Positions 1-12,839 of a stretch of DNA of 64,000 nucleotides are shown here, in pieces. The position numbers and the translations under genes are program-made. This DNA is from Triplophysa rosa (taxonomy: Eukaryota > Chordata > Actinopteri > Cypriniformes > Nemacheilidae). The stretch is from NCBI RefSeq assembly GCF_024868665.1, contig NC_079914.1, positions 3,466,593 to 3,530,592 of the forward strand, written 5' to 3'. Within the stretch, counting starts at the first letter, position 1, and the number at the start of each line of letters is the position of its first letter. Below the pieces are notes generated by a model that did not search any database, was not told where the DNA came from, and worked only from the letters and a program-made list of their open reading frames with translations.

Positions 1-190
1 GAACATTTATTAACTCCCTGGAGTCGTGTGGATTACTTTATGATGGATGGACGTGCTTTTTGGAGCTTCAAAATTAGGACATTATCCAATGCCATTACAA
101 TGCTAGGAACAACCACTATTCTTTTAAATTACTTGGATTGTGTCCAGCTGAAGAAAGGAAGTCATAGACACAGGACATGAAGTGGGTAAA
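1..190 (+). repeat. Fragment of a TTAA-type dispersed MITE
   Basis: The text around GGAGTCGTGTGGATTACTTT and TTTTTGGAGCTTCAAAATTA matches a very common cyprinid repeat family as I remember it. A related copy is seen inside this window at 23937-24165. The copy is diverged and cut by the window edge. The rest of 191-1249 is lcor intron with no feature I recognise. Confidence 0.55.
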
Positions 191-1249
191 TTGTGAATTA
201 GATTACATTTTTGGTGGACTTCTTTTAAGCAATGTTACAGTAAAACCATAGCTGCTGCAATGTTCTCTGTTAATTGAGTTATCTGTTGCAAATGGCACTG
301 TACTTCCAAATTTAGCAGTAAACAATGCAAGTCACAGCAGTTTTGACTGTAAAATGGTCTACTATATGCCTAATGTTAACTGCTTGCTAACATTGTAGAC
401 ACTGTTAGAAGAAATTTATTATAAGTAAACATCAACAACAGTCTTTATAAATTCTTTGGAGAGAACGACTTTTCAAATTGCCATTTAATCCAAAATAATA
501 ACTTATATGCAGGGTGATGACTGACTTCCACAAAAATCTCAGCCGGCTAAGCCACTTACCCTCTTATAGAGCTGAGGTAATTTGTCACCAAGCAGATATG
601 TTTACAAAAAAAAGTTTCAATATCAGCAAACCGACAGCACTACAACTGAGGATTGTTGAGATGTATGTGATTAAGCCTCGAGTAAGGTCAAAAGTGTACT
701 TAATTTTTTCATATTGTGAATGTAGCTCGAAACGGTTTTTGGTTGTCGATGTATGACGTAGTGTTTGGATAATTTGACTCACGTCGTTGACCGTAATCCT
801 AGGTGCATCTTGAAGCGACCGAGTGAAAAACGTCATTGTTCCCTATGGATGCTACAAGTGGCGGATGTAACTAAGCTGTCTGAGACAAAACGCAAAAGCG
901 AAGTTTGGTATAGGTTAGGATCTCACTTATAGGCTTTGTAAATGGAAACCCTGTGTTTGACGCAACAGGAGTTGACCTTAATGGAATGCTGTGCCAATTA
1001 AAAAAAGACCGTTCTTACCCCTTAATTGTGGGCACGATTGAGAAACCATGAGAGCTTTTTAGTGAGACACTACCATGACTGTGGTTCTTTTTAGTTGAGA
1101 GGTCAAGGACTCCATCTGGAAATACAAAAGAAGCAAAAGCAACCGATCAAATTGAATAAAATCTTAAAATCTTTAGCTTTACGTTACAGCTGCTACATTG
1201 ACATCCTTCTACTTTCAATGTGATTACTTGACCTTGACGGCGGTCTCAC

Positions 1250-1591
1250 CTTGGTCACTGGGTTCTGTCTCTGGTTTCCTGACGGTGAGGTCCAGTGGCG
1301 AGTCCTGGTCTGCCATGAGAAGCTTGCTGAGGACGGGATTCTGTGCGGAGGCAGCTGTGCCGGTACCGGCGCCACCACAGACGGGAGCAGGTGTGGAGGC
1401 GTCCGGCTCCAGCGAGGGCGCTTTCGGCAGGCTTTGGTCCTTGGTGCCGTTGGGCTGGGACTGGGGGTTGGGTACGTCCTGAGTTGAGCTGGTTTTTGAG
1501 GTATATTCCGCAGCGAACTGTCGGATCATTCGCTGCATGATCTCATGAGCCACTAGAGGAATGTGGGGGTCTGTGAATCCTGGGAGGTCTG
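1250..1591 (-). CDS. lcor: lcor coding exon 5 (LXXLL and CtBP motif exon)
   Basis: A 342-base exon with acceptor CCCCCAG and donor GTGAGA. It encodes [20 protein letters not shown], the [12 protein letters not shown] segment, a proline/alanine-rich linker, the nuclear-receptor box LSKLL (1317-1331) and the CtBP-type motif PLDLTVR (1278-1298). It ends in phase 1 after SDQ. The linker ([20 protein letters not shown]) looks longer than in mammals. The acceptor is a CAG-CAG tandem, so an isoform lacking one residue at the junction is possible. Confidence 0.92.
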
Positions 1592-4500
1592 CTGGGGGAA
1601 AATGGTGAGAATGATGTAATGACCAAGTGAATGTGTTGTATATAGATTACATTATTAGCATTTAAAGGTAGGGCTGGGTAAAAAATATCGATGCTTCGAT
1701 TTTAATTGATCTTCAATTTAATGAAACAATATCGATTCGGGAAATCCCGAAGGGGGACGGATCATGGCGGAAGCTCACGGTAGACAATGGACCCCAGCGC
1801 CGGCTAAATTAAAGTCTGATGTGTGGAAGCACTTTGTTTAAAGGTAATGACGGCAAAGGTGAGGTCGACAAAACAACTGTCATTTGAAAGTTGTGCCTGC
1901 AAGAGCTACGATTTTGCAACAACACAACAAACCTACGAAACCACCTGTCGAGATGTCACCCTGATGCGATATCTGGTTCATGCCATTCTGGACAGCAACA
2001 GCTAGACGTTGCTTTTGCCTGCAAATTACAGTCAGATTCTCCTCGCACCAAGAAAATAACTGATGCTATAGTAATGCTGATTTGCAAGGATTTACGCCCA
2101 TAAGCGATAGTTGAGAACGAGGGCTTTCACAATCTTATCAATGTTTTGGAGCCGAGATACGCAATGGTGACACGCAAGGAGAGTTTCAGTTACCAGCATA
2201 TATACTTAAATGTGGATTCCATGCCTGCAAAACTAGCATTTTAATCTAAGTACTGATAACTAATCGATATTGAATCGAATCGAAATTGAATCGAAACCAT
2301 ATAAATAAGAATCGAATTGCCAATTTGGTCGCAAAATCCCTATTTAAAGGCAATTATGATTCTGTTGAAGCTAAAAGGCAGTACTTTGTACAACAGAAGA
2401 AATTACATAATTAACCCTACATTCAAGCATCATGGGAAGAGAAGTTTGATTCATTATAAGATTTTTTTTTTCTTAAATACTTTCAAATCGGGGGTGCTTT
2501 GTTGTGATTCTTCCAGTATTTGGTTGGTTTGGTTTTGGCTTAAAACAGGGGTCTAGAAAATATTTTAAATATTCTGTGCCTTTGACCCTTCACAGTGCAC
2601 ATTTAAATGGTTCTCTTTTGTAAAATCATTATTAAACAATCAAGTGAAGCATACAGTAGAAGTTAATATTTGACTCCAAGCACTTCTCTCAACAGAATCA
2701 TTGAACTGTTGCACAAAACAGTCGGTTGCCATGCTGCCATTGTTAAAATCAAAGATGATGGATTTGGCAGAAGCCCATAAAAAATGTTCTTATAGGGCAA
2801 CAAAGTTCTACAGACTTCTAAAAGAAATCAGTGTACACGGTCATAAAGAAACACAATCCTGAATCCCTTTTGAACTTGAATACCCATATATGTTGGCATA
2901 CAAAGGGCTTTTAGAAGGTTCTCTATAAAATATTTTATATTCCTTTTCACAGCGGTTTCTTACCCTTTCTGTAGAAGACAACATTGAGGAAGTCCTCTGC
3001 TTGCTTCTCAAGTTTGTTAATATTGGACTGCTCTTGCTTGAAGCTGTCCGCTTCTGATGATACTTGGTTGTTCAAACCAAAGTTTTCCTAAACGGAATAT
3101 AAAGATAAAGTGACAAAACAATTAAATCAGACAGGCAAAGCAAAGCAAACACACTTGAATGTGCAAAGACTTTAAGAGAAGGGATGTCAATAGATTAAAT
3201 CAAATCATGCTAAATGTAAAAATATAGATTTCAGAAAAGTATTAAACATTTATTTTAAAAGTATGGAGCATCCAGTGCATTGTTTCTTTATAAAAAAAGG
3301 ATTTGTCAAATATTGATTGCATTAAAGCAATTAATAAATGAATGGAGTTAAATGTGGGAGACTACTCTCTCATGTAAACATGTAGGCATAGACATGCCTA
3401 ATATAAAGTAAAATGACTTGAGATGATTTTACAAGGTCAGGTTGAAAAGCTCTGGCTCAAATGGTACAATATTATTCATCTAAAAAATGAGCGTTATTCG
3501 ACAAACATACAAACCCAACCCCAGTTTGATGTCAAAATAAATGTACATGATTAACTGTATTAAAAATGTGTAGTCTTCTTTTTTAACTTGGATGAAAATT
3601 GAATGATTATGCAGTAAAATATGATAGATGTATGTAGATTTTGGACTGGATTAACAGGGGCAGTAACAGTGCATTAAATAACTGAGGTTAAAGATGTTCA
3701 AATGTCTGAATATTTCAGAGGGACGTCATGATGATTTATTATTAGCGGTATTGTAGGGAATATCACACGGGAAATAATGTGATGACAGTGATGTAGTTAC
3801 AATCTGTTCTTCTAAAAATGCTTTCAAATAATAGCTTAGTCTAACACGTGTGTGTGTATATTAGGGATGCCACAATACTCAATATAATATTGAACCGTTC
3901 GGTAAGTGAATTGCGGTTTTCCGGTTTCGAGTTAAAATTTTTCCGTGAGCTTAATTACACTGTGAACTGACTCTGTCCATGCTTGTCTGTATGCTGAGAT
4001 GGATAAACGCATCCCCACGAGTAATATCTAATAACGAGTGATGGTCGGGCTGTGAAGAGAGACTGCCTGCAACACGAGAAGCAATGTGCTGTTGTCGAGT
4101 ATAATGTTGACGAACAGACGCGAGCCGGCTTTATTGTATGCCCGTTGTACTAAAGTGATAATGTCCAAATTTGGCACATCAAGAATGTATTTTTACACTG
4201 CATACGAAAGCAGCACGTTCATGTTGCTCTCACCCAGCACATTCAGAAAGTGCGTCTCTTCCAGCACCATGCCAAAGTTTGTTTAACGAAAGTCATGCCA
4301 CTCGGTGGCCTTACGGACACAGCTATTTACCTCATAGCAAGAGCGCCTCTCGGCAGCCATTTAGCATTGCATTTCTTCCAATTTATTGCAATGGCAGTGG
4401 CGCACCTTGTTAATATATTATCTTTGGCCTTTCCCATTGAGCGGATGTTTACTTAGATTACAGCAATCGCAAGTTTTGCATTAAAAGTTTTGCATACTGT

Positions 4501-7500
4501 GATGCGCAAAACCTCTTTAAGAAGCTTATTTTACTGGCATGTTGATGAACAGTAAACCAAAAACTGCTGTAAGCTGCCAGTGTAAATCTTTACATTTATT
4601 CAATACACCAGGAATTTGTACAAGTTGATTTTTGCTTAAAGATAATAAAATAAGTCGAGTAAAATTGTTTTTTTTCCTTAAGTTTTTACTGTTCCTGTCA
4701 CATAAGCATAAAACAATGAAAAAACACTTCAATGTGCCGAAGCCATCAGAACCGAACCGAAAACCGTGGGCGAAAAACCGAGGTTCGTATTGAACCGTGG
4801 GTGAGCTGTATTGTTGCATCCCTAGTGTATATATACAGTGAGGGAAATAATTGGGAAATAAAGTTTGCCTGCTTACGAAGTAATGAAGGGTCTATAATGT
4901 TTATGGTAGGTTTATTTTAACTGATAGAAACAGAATATCAACCAAAAAATCAGGGGGAAAAATTATATAAAGGTTATAAATTGATTTGCATTTCAGTCAG
5001 TGAAATAAGTATTTGATCCCCTACCAACTAGAAATAATTCTGGCTCCACAGATTGGTTATGTGCCTATATGGACCACAGATTAGTCCTGTCACTTTAAGA
5101 AAGTACTCCTAAGTCAGTTTATGTATATAAAAGATGCCTGCCAACAGAATCTGTATCTTCCATTTCAACCTCTCCAACACCATGGTCCAGACCAAATAGG
5201 TTTCAAAGGATGTCAGGGACAAGATTGTAGACCTGCACAAACCTTGAATAGGCTACGGACAGAAGCTTGGTGTGGAGACAACTGTTGGTGCGATTATTTA
5301 GAAATAGAAGAAATACAAAATAACTATCAATTGCTCTTGGTCTGGAGCTTCCGCAAGATTTCCCCAATGGGGTAAAGATGATCATGAGAAAGGTTAAAGA
5401 TCAGTCCAGAACTACACGGAAGAAGCTTGTTAATGATTTCAAGACAGTTGGGACCACAGTTAGCAAGCAAACCATTGGTAACACGCTATGCGACAATAGA
5501 TTGAAATCCTGAAGCACCTGCAAGGTCCTCCTGCCCAAGAAGACCTGCCTGGCTCGTCTGAAGTTTGACAATGAACATCAAAATGATTCAGAAAAGGCTT
5601 TGGAGAAAGTGCTGTGAGACCAAAATTGACTCCTGTTTTTGGAGGGAGAGAAATGCTGACTATGACCCCAAGAACACCATCCCTACAGAGAAGCACAGTG
5701 TTGGAAACATTATGATTTAGGGCTTTTTCTCTGCTACGGGTACAGGATGACTTCACCTCATTGAGGGGCTGAAGGACAGGCCCATGTACCGTAAAATCTT
5801 GGACGAGAACCTCCTCCCCTTAACTAGATCACTGAAGATGGGTCGTGGATGTGCCTTTAACATGACAAAGACCCAAAACATATTGCCAAGACAACCAAAG
5901 AGTGGCTTAAGGAGAAGCACATTAAATGTCCTAGCCAGTCTCTAGACCCTAGTCCTATAGAACCTCTGTGAAGGAGGCGAAAACTCCAATTTGCTGAGCG
6001 ACAGCCAAGAACCCTTAAAGATTTACAGAGGAGTGGACTAAAATGTATCCTGACACATGTGCAAACCTGGTGACCAACTATCAGAAATGTTTTACCTCTG
6101 TGCTTGCCAACAAGGGTTTCTCCACCAAGTACAAAGTTATGTTTTGCTCGGGGATCAAATACTTATTTCACTGACTGAAATGCAAATCAATTTATAACCT
6201 TTATATACTGTAATACCCTTTTCCCTGATTTTTTTATATATTCTGTCTCTATCAGTTAAAATAAACCTACCATAAAAATGATAGACCCTTCATTTCTTTG
6301 TACGCAGGCAAACTTACAAAATCAGAAGGGGATCAAATAAATATTTCCCTCACTGTATATATACTGTATATATATATCGTGGCGCGAGATCCGATGTGTC
6401 TATGCTCCCTAAATTTAACCTGTGTGACCTCAAAATATATTTGGTAGCATTTGTGTCAGTGCACATTTGCACAGTTTTCATTACTGTACAGAACACGCTA
6501 ATCACTACACAATGTATGTGCGTACTGTGAGCAGAGCTACAGTGACCGGCCCAGCCATTCGACAGCGTGATTTTCCATCCCGCAGCGCTACTTTCCCACC
6601 GGTTTTTTATGTAAACACCTGCTAGACGGACGGGTTTCAACGTTCGCGCTCTTATCTCGTGTCTGCAGCGCCTCGTTCATATTAAGCACGAGTGTTTGTG
6701 GCGGTTCCCACTGCTGATCAGCAGCTGAGCTGACTGTACCACAAATACAGTATAGCAATTGCAAGTTCACATTACGTTATTTTAAATACATTAACAGGCA
6801 AACCTCTTCAAAAACAGATCATCTGTCTCTTACTTATGTGCAACGTAAGCATAAAATATGATGTGTTTATGTAGTTTTAACTGGTTCTCCGAAGGCTATG
6901 AGGGTTCAGTCAGTGGAGGAAGGAGGATTGACAGTGTGATATGATTGCCACCTCTGCTAAAATGAGCAGTCGAGCACTATGCAAAAAGCATATAGAGAAA
7001 ACAGACACGGCTCTTTACTAAAAGCTGCGCCTGTTCAGAAAACAAAGCATATTTTTTGTGCAATTACTGCCTATCAGTTGAGTTTGTGACAAAATGTTTT
7101 GCAGTATTTACATACTGTTTATTATTGCATAATATAATTCATTAAAACAGAAGTTTAATTTGTTTCATAAAGTACAAGGTGACTTAAATTTGACTTAAAA
7201 ATGACTTAAATTTTTGCATTTTGTGTTTTAAGGTGAAAAATGGCGCTTTTCCACTGCATGGTGGAATACCGTGGGGTTTAGTACAACTCTGCTCGGTACA
7301 GCTCATTTCACTTCGGCTCACTTTGCTTTTCCACAGCAGTTTAGTAGCACTTCAAAGTCGGTGGGGATTATACACTTATCTTCATGGTTGTGCTGCCTCT
7401 ACTGCCGTAGCATCATTGAACATGACAAACACACGCACAACAGAGGAGTACTGGAGCATATCGATGGCGGATGGCAGCAAAACAAAATACCGCTAAAATA

Positions 7501-10500
7501 CCAGAGAGTTTGGAAAATCTTACAGTAAAGAGCAGACAAAGATCATTTGGTTTGCTCAATGGCGCACAAGGGTAGCATTTAGCATTGCGTTAAGGGTCTC
7601 AATCTCCATTTTACTGTCACGAAGCATATAACGAAATGCCAATATTACGTATTAAAATGCATATTCATGTGTTGCAAATTCAATGATGCTGGTAATAATT
7701 CTATCTGCCCAATCAGTGATCTGTGTGTAAACACGTCACATTTTGGTATCTGTACAGTACACTTGGAACCTGAGCCGAGGTGGTACTAAAAAGTATCAGG
7801 TTCTAGGTACTGTACCCAGTGGAAAACCCCACAAAAGTGAGCTGTACCGCGCCGTACCGTGCAGTACTATACAGTGGAAAAGCGCCATAAAAGACAGACA
7901 CATACATATAAAATCTGAAATTTATTACCTTCACTTTCTCACGTCTTAAGCAGCAAAAGAGACAGTTTTCATTGAATGACCAATCTGACACTCCCTCTGG
8001 CTCACAATCTGCAAAAAAGTAGTAGGATTAAGGTGGTATCCATTTACACGCAAACGGTACCTTCAGTAGTGCAACATATGACACAAAACATGCTTTAGGA
8101 ATATCACAATAAAAAAGCTGTTTCTCGCTTTATTTTTTACTGTGTCTTTATGACGTTTATAACATGCTGAATATGAAAATCACATCTTTTTTTTTACCAT
8201 CGACGGTACTCACAAAAAACTTTTAATATATCTATACATTTCGGTATTATTACTTGTGCGCAGAAATTACAAGGTACTGCCATAACACTGAGCTCAAAAC
8301 AGTACAAGGCAACGTAACAGTTAAAAATAAAAATTAGTCGTCCAAAACTTCAGAAGTGTAGATTTGATCGTTTTTGATCTCACAAACCAAATTCGAGACG
8401 TAGTCACCCATCATCGCTTCATCCCACCTTTCGTGTGCTACAGAAATGTCTAGAATTTTTTTGACCGTGACAACTGGAAAATTGTTTTTTTAAATATGTG
8501 AAAATGTGTACAGTTTTTCTTTATTTGCAATATACCGATGTATCGTAATTAATGATATAAGCTCAAAATTTACTTGAGCTAAATATGCACTAAAACATTG
8601 ATGCTACATAAAAATGTATATTACCACAATAATTGGCAAGAACTATAAAAAGGTTGGGCGAATCAAAAATTTGTTACACTGTGTATTCAGACATTTTTAT
8701 CTACAAACCCGATTCCAAAAAAGTTGGGACACTGTACAAATTGTGAATAAAAAAGGAATGCAATAATTTACGAATCTCATAAACTTATATTTTATTCACA
8801 ATAGAATATAGATAACATATCAAATGTTGAAAGTGAGACATTTTTAAATGTCATACCAAATATTGGCTCATTTTGGATTTCATGAGAGCTACACATTCCA
8901 AAAAAGTTGGGACAGGTAGCAATAAGAGGCCGGAAAAGTTAAATGTACATATAAGGAACAGCTGGAGGACCAATTTGCAACTTATTAGGTCAATTGGCAA
9001 CATGATTGGGTATAAAAAGAGCCTCTCAGAGTGGCAGTGTCTCTCAGAAGTCAAGATGGGCAGAGGATCACCAATTCCCCCAATGCTGCGGCGAAAAATA
9101 GTGGAGCAATATCAGAAAGGAGTTTCTCAGAGAAAAATTGCAAAGAGTTTGAAGTTATCATCATCTACAGTGCATAATATCATCCAAAGATTCAGAGAAT
9201 CTGGAACAATCTCTGTGCGTAAGGGTCAAGGCCGGAAAACCATACTGGATGCCCGTGATCTTCGGGCCCTTAGACGGCACTGCATCACATACAGGAATGC
9301 TACTGTAATGGAAATCACAACATGGGCTCAGGAATACTTCCAGAAAACATTGTCGGTGAACACAATCCACCGTGCCATTCGCCGTTGCCGGCTAAAACTC
9401 TATAGGTCAAAAAAGAAGCCATATCTAAACATGATCCAGAAGCGCAGGCGTTTTCTCTGGGCCAAGGCTCATTTAAAATGGACTGTGGCAAAGTGGAAAA
9501 CTGTTCTGTGGTCAGACGAATCAAAATTTGAAGTTCTTTTTGGAAAACTGGGACGCCATGTCATCCGGACTAAAGAGGACAAGGACAACCCAAGTTGTTA
9601 TCAGCGCTCAGTTCAGAAGCCTGCATCTCTGATGGTATGGGGTTGCATGAGTGCGTGTGGCATGGGCAGCTTACACATCTGGAAAGGCACCATCAATGCT
9701 GAAAGGTATATCCAAGTTCTAGAACAACATATGCTCCCATCCAGACGTCGTCTCTTTCAGGGAAGACCTTGCATTTTCCAACATGACAATGCCAGACCAC
9801 ATACTGCATCAATTACAACATCATGGCTGCGTAGAAGAAGGATCCGGGTACTGAAATGGCCAGCCTGCAGTCCAGATCTTTCACCCATAGAAAACATTTG
9901 GCGCATCATAAAGAGGAAGATGCGACAAAGAAGACCTAAGACAGTCGAGCAACTAGAAGCCTGTATTAGACAAGAATGGGACAACATTCCTATTCCTAAA
10001 CTTGAGCAACTTGTCTCCTCAGTCCCCAGACGTTTGCAGACTGTTATAAAAAGAAGAGGGGATGCCACACAGTGGTAAACATGGCCTTGTCCCAACTTTT
10101 TTGAGATGTGTTGATGCCATGAAATTTAAAATCAACTTATTTTTCCCTTAAAATGATACATTCTCTCAGTTTAAACATTTGATATGTCATCTATGTTGTA
10201 TTCTGAATAAAATATTGAAATTTGAAACTTCCACATCATTGCATTCTGTTTTTATTCACAATTTGTACAGTGTCCCAACTTTTTTGGAATCGGGTTTGTA
10301 TATTACATGTAATATTCGGGCCACAGAGTTGTTTTTATATTTCTTTTTTTACATTGTATCCTTTTTCTGAAATCTCCAATTCTGTATTTTTAGAAGGCTG
10401 GAGGGGGGGGCAAAATGATCAAGAGAGGACCCATCAAGAAAATCTCAGAAATATGTGTTTCAAGCAACTGACACTCGTAGCAAAAGGTCAGAGGGGTGTG

Positions 10501-12771
10501 AAGACATTTTAAAATGTAGAATAATTGCTGTGAATGAAATCTGCTCTACAATTCAAGTTGACATGACACTATAGTGTGTTATGTCTGTTTTAAGTATTCA
10601 GCAACATGGCCTGTCCGACTAAGCACAACTATACAAAAAATCCTACAGCAATCTTTTGAAATTTAATATCTTTATATTGATGTATCTGCATGTATTAAGC
10701 AGAACTAATGTGTACTGATAGATGCATAATTGCTGTTATACCACGGGGCTGTTGAATGCTTCAATCTGATTGGTTGATAAACGTTCTATGGGTATGCATC
10801 AACTTTCAGTAAAAATGCACACCTATGAAGGTGTTCCAGGTCTGCTGACCGCAAAACAGTTCCATATCACTTCGCCAAGTTTAAGCAACAGAAATGTTAT
10901 AGTGTAGCCTACAGGCCATCACCGCACACATCACCCTGCTCTTGATCTGGGCCCGTATGTATAAAACTCCTCAAAAAAGTCTTAAACTTTGATTTAAGTG
11001 TCAAAAAATTCTTAGTAAGAAGTAGGACTTTTTTAAGAGTAGGATACTTTTATAAAGAAGCTAAAAGCAACTTTCAGTAAAGATTAAGACTGATTCTTAA
11101 TTTCTGACTTAGGTGTTGTAAATTAAGAACTACAATGATTTAAACACAAAATGGCCGCCCTTGACCTCTGAATCAGCCAATAGGGAGCCTGCAAGGGTGA
11201 AGTCGGAGCAGCATTACACCATTTATTCATAACTGAATTAAGACGTTACTTAAATCAGACATTACATTGATATATATATTTGATTAATTTATATATACAG
11301 CTGCAATCCATAACTTATTTCGGTAAAATAAACCAAAATTTAGTATTGGGCAAGTACATAAAATTTAGTGTTGAAAACTGTCTGCCTACCTTCCCCTGAT
11401 TTACAACGATAAGCTTATAATTGTGATTGATATATTGAGCTGTACGATTTTGTGGGAATTTAACATCAGTTGACTTCAACCCGTATGAAGATAATTTAAA
11501 TGAGTCATATGACAGGGCTAAAACGAATATTGTGGTTTGTTTTAGATGTAATGCAATGTTGTGTATACACGATTTAAGGTTAAAAAACGCTGTATTTTCC
11601 ACATACCGTGCATGTTTTATCTCCTCTTTGCCCCGCCTGTCTGAAACGCGCAAATTTTTTACAAAGCTCATCGCTCTGAAAAGCGAGGTGTGCTATGATT
11701 GGCCAGTTCACCAGTGCGTAGTAATTGGTGGAATACTGCAAGCGTGTGACGGAAATGTAACGCTTCTTACCATATTTTTCTTAGTCAAATCATACCACGA
11801 ACTGACATAGATTTGTGGGGGTGTGGTTACACGAGGCGTTTCAGGCGGGTCTGGGTGAGCATTCGCTTTTAGATAGAATGTATCTTTTGTTCCGACACTT
11901 TAATTTTTGCAATTTTACGTGTCTAATACATGCATGGGCAACTTATAACACACCAAAGACACAGAAAACCACATATTCGCATCATATGACCCCTTTAATT
12001 TTTCAAACAGAGATGGTGACAGAGATGCAAAAGTAAAAAATTGCAGTTTCAAAAATGTATTTTGCATTATGCGCAATAATATAAACAAAGATGTATCCAT
12101 TTTTGGCTTGGTTTCATACACTTTTAAATAAACAGTTAATTTAAATAATTAAGCTGCTGAATCACATCCTATTACACTCACAGCTGTAGGCTCTATAAAG
12201 AAAAGAACAACACTGCAAATCCTGGATTCAACCTTTTTTTGTATTATTATATTATTTCATTAACTCCGTCATCATATATTCCAACACATTGTTTCTTTGT
12301 TTGTAAAGTCCACGGTATCTGCCTCTGTTCTGGCATCTTTTTACACTTAACTAGGTTAGGAGACCTCTTCAGCGCTCTTAAATAATTTAGGAGCTAAGTC
12401 CTAGTCTTAACATGTTATGAACCTTTATGAATCACTATTATTCTTAAGTGTAAGAATAAGAGTAAAATTACGTCATTCTTAGAATTTTGACACACTTAAA
12501 AGTAAAATTTTACTTTGAGTGGCTTTATACATACGGGCCCAGATGTTTATAATGTCAAACTTGACTGTTAATGGAAACGTATGCAGTTTCGTTTCAATAA
12601 ACAAAGCATTTCAAAAACAAGAAATACATACTGAATACATAATAAATAATTTATTATGGCTTTTCTGTCACATTACCGCAAACATTACTCTCTCTCTCTC
12701 TCTCTCTAACTCTCTTCTCTCTCTCTCTCTTCTNNNNNNNNNNNNNNNNNNNNNNNNNNNNNNNNNNNNNN

Positions 12772-12839
<68 letters not shown>

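Larger units (their letters stand above)
8704..10298 (+). mobile_element. Apparently intact Tc1/mariner transposon
   Basis: A 1595-bp element flanked by TA (8702-8703 and 10299-10300). The left end CAAACCCGATTCCAAAAAAG and its following 30 bases match the inverted right end almost perfectly. The inverted repeats run about 210 bp. Inner copies of the TCCAAAAAAGTTGGGAC motif (8894-8912 and inverted, diverged, near 10089-10106) give an IR/DR structure like Sleeping Beauty relatives. It carries one uninterrupted transposase frame and lies in lcor intron 2, opposite to the gene's strand. Confidence 0.95.

Noticed and set aside
1193..1553. Plus-strand open frames of 65-94 aa opposite lcor exon 5
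   Set aside because: They are shadows of the GC-rich lcor exon; the minus frame matches LCOR with correct splice sites.
5460..5756. 98-aa minus-strand open frame
   Set aside because: It is antisense to the decayed Tc1 transposase.
7241..7887. Assignment of the TGGCGC-ended MITE to a named superfamily
   Set aside because: No clear target duplication could be read in the A-rich flanks.
9161..10095. Minus-strand open frames of 69-112 aa
   Set aside because: They lie antisense to the intact Tc1 transposase and resemble nothing.
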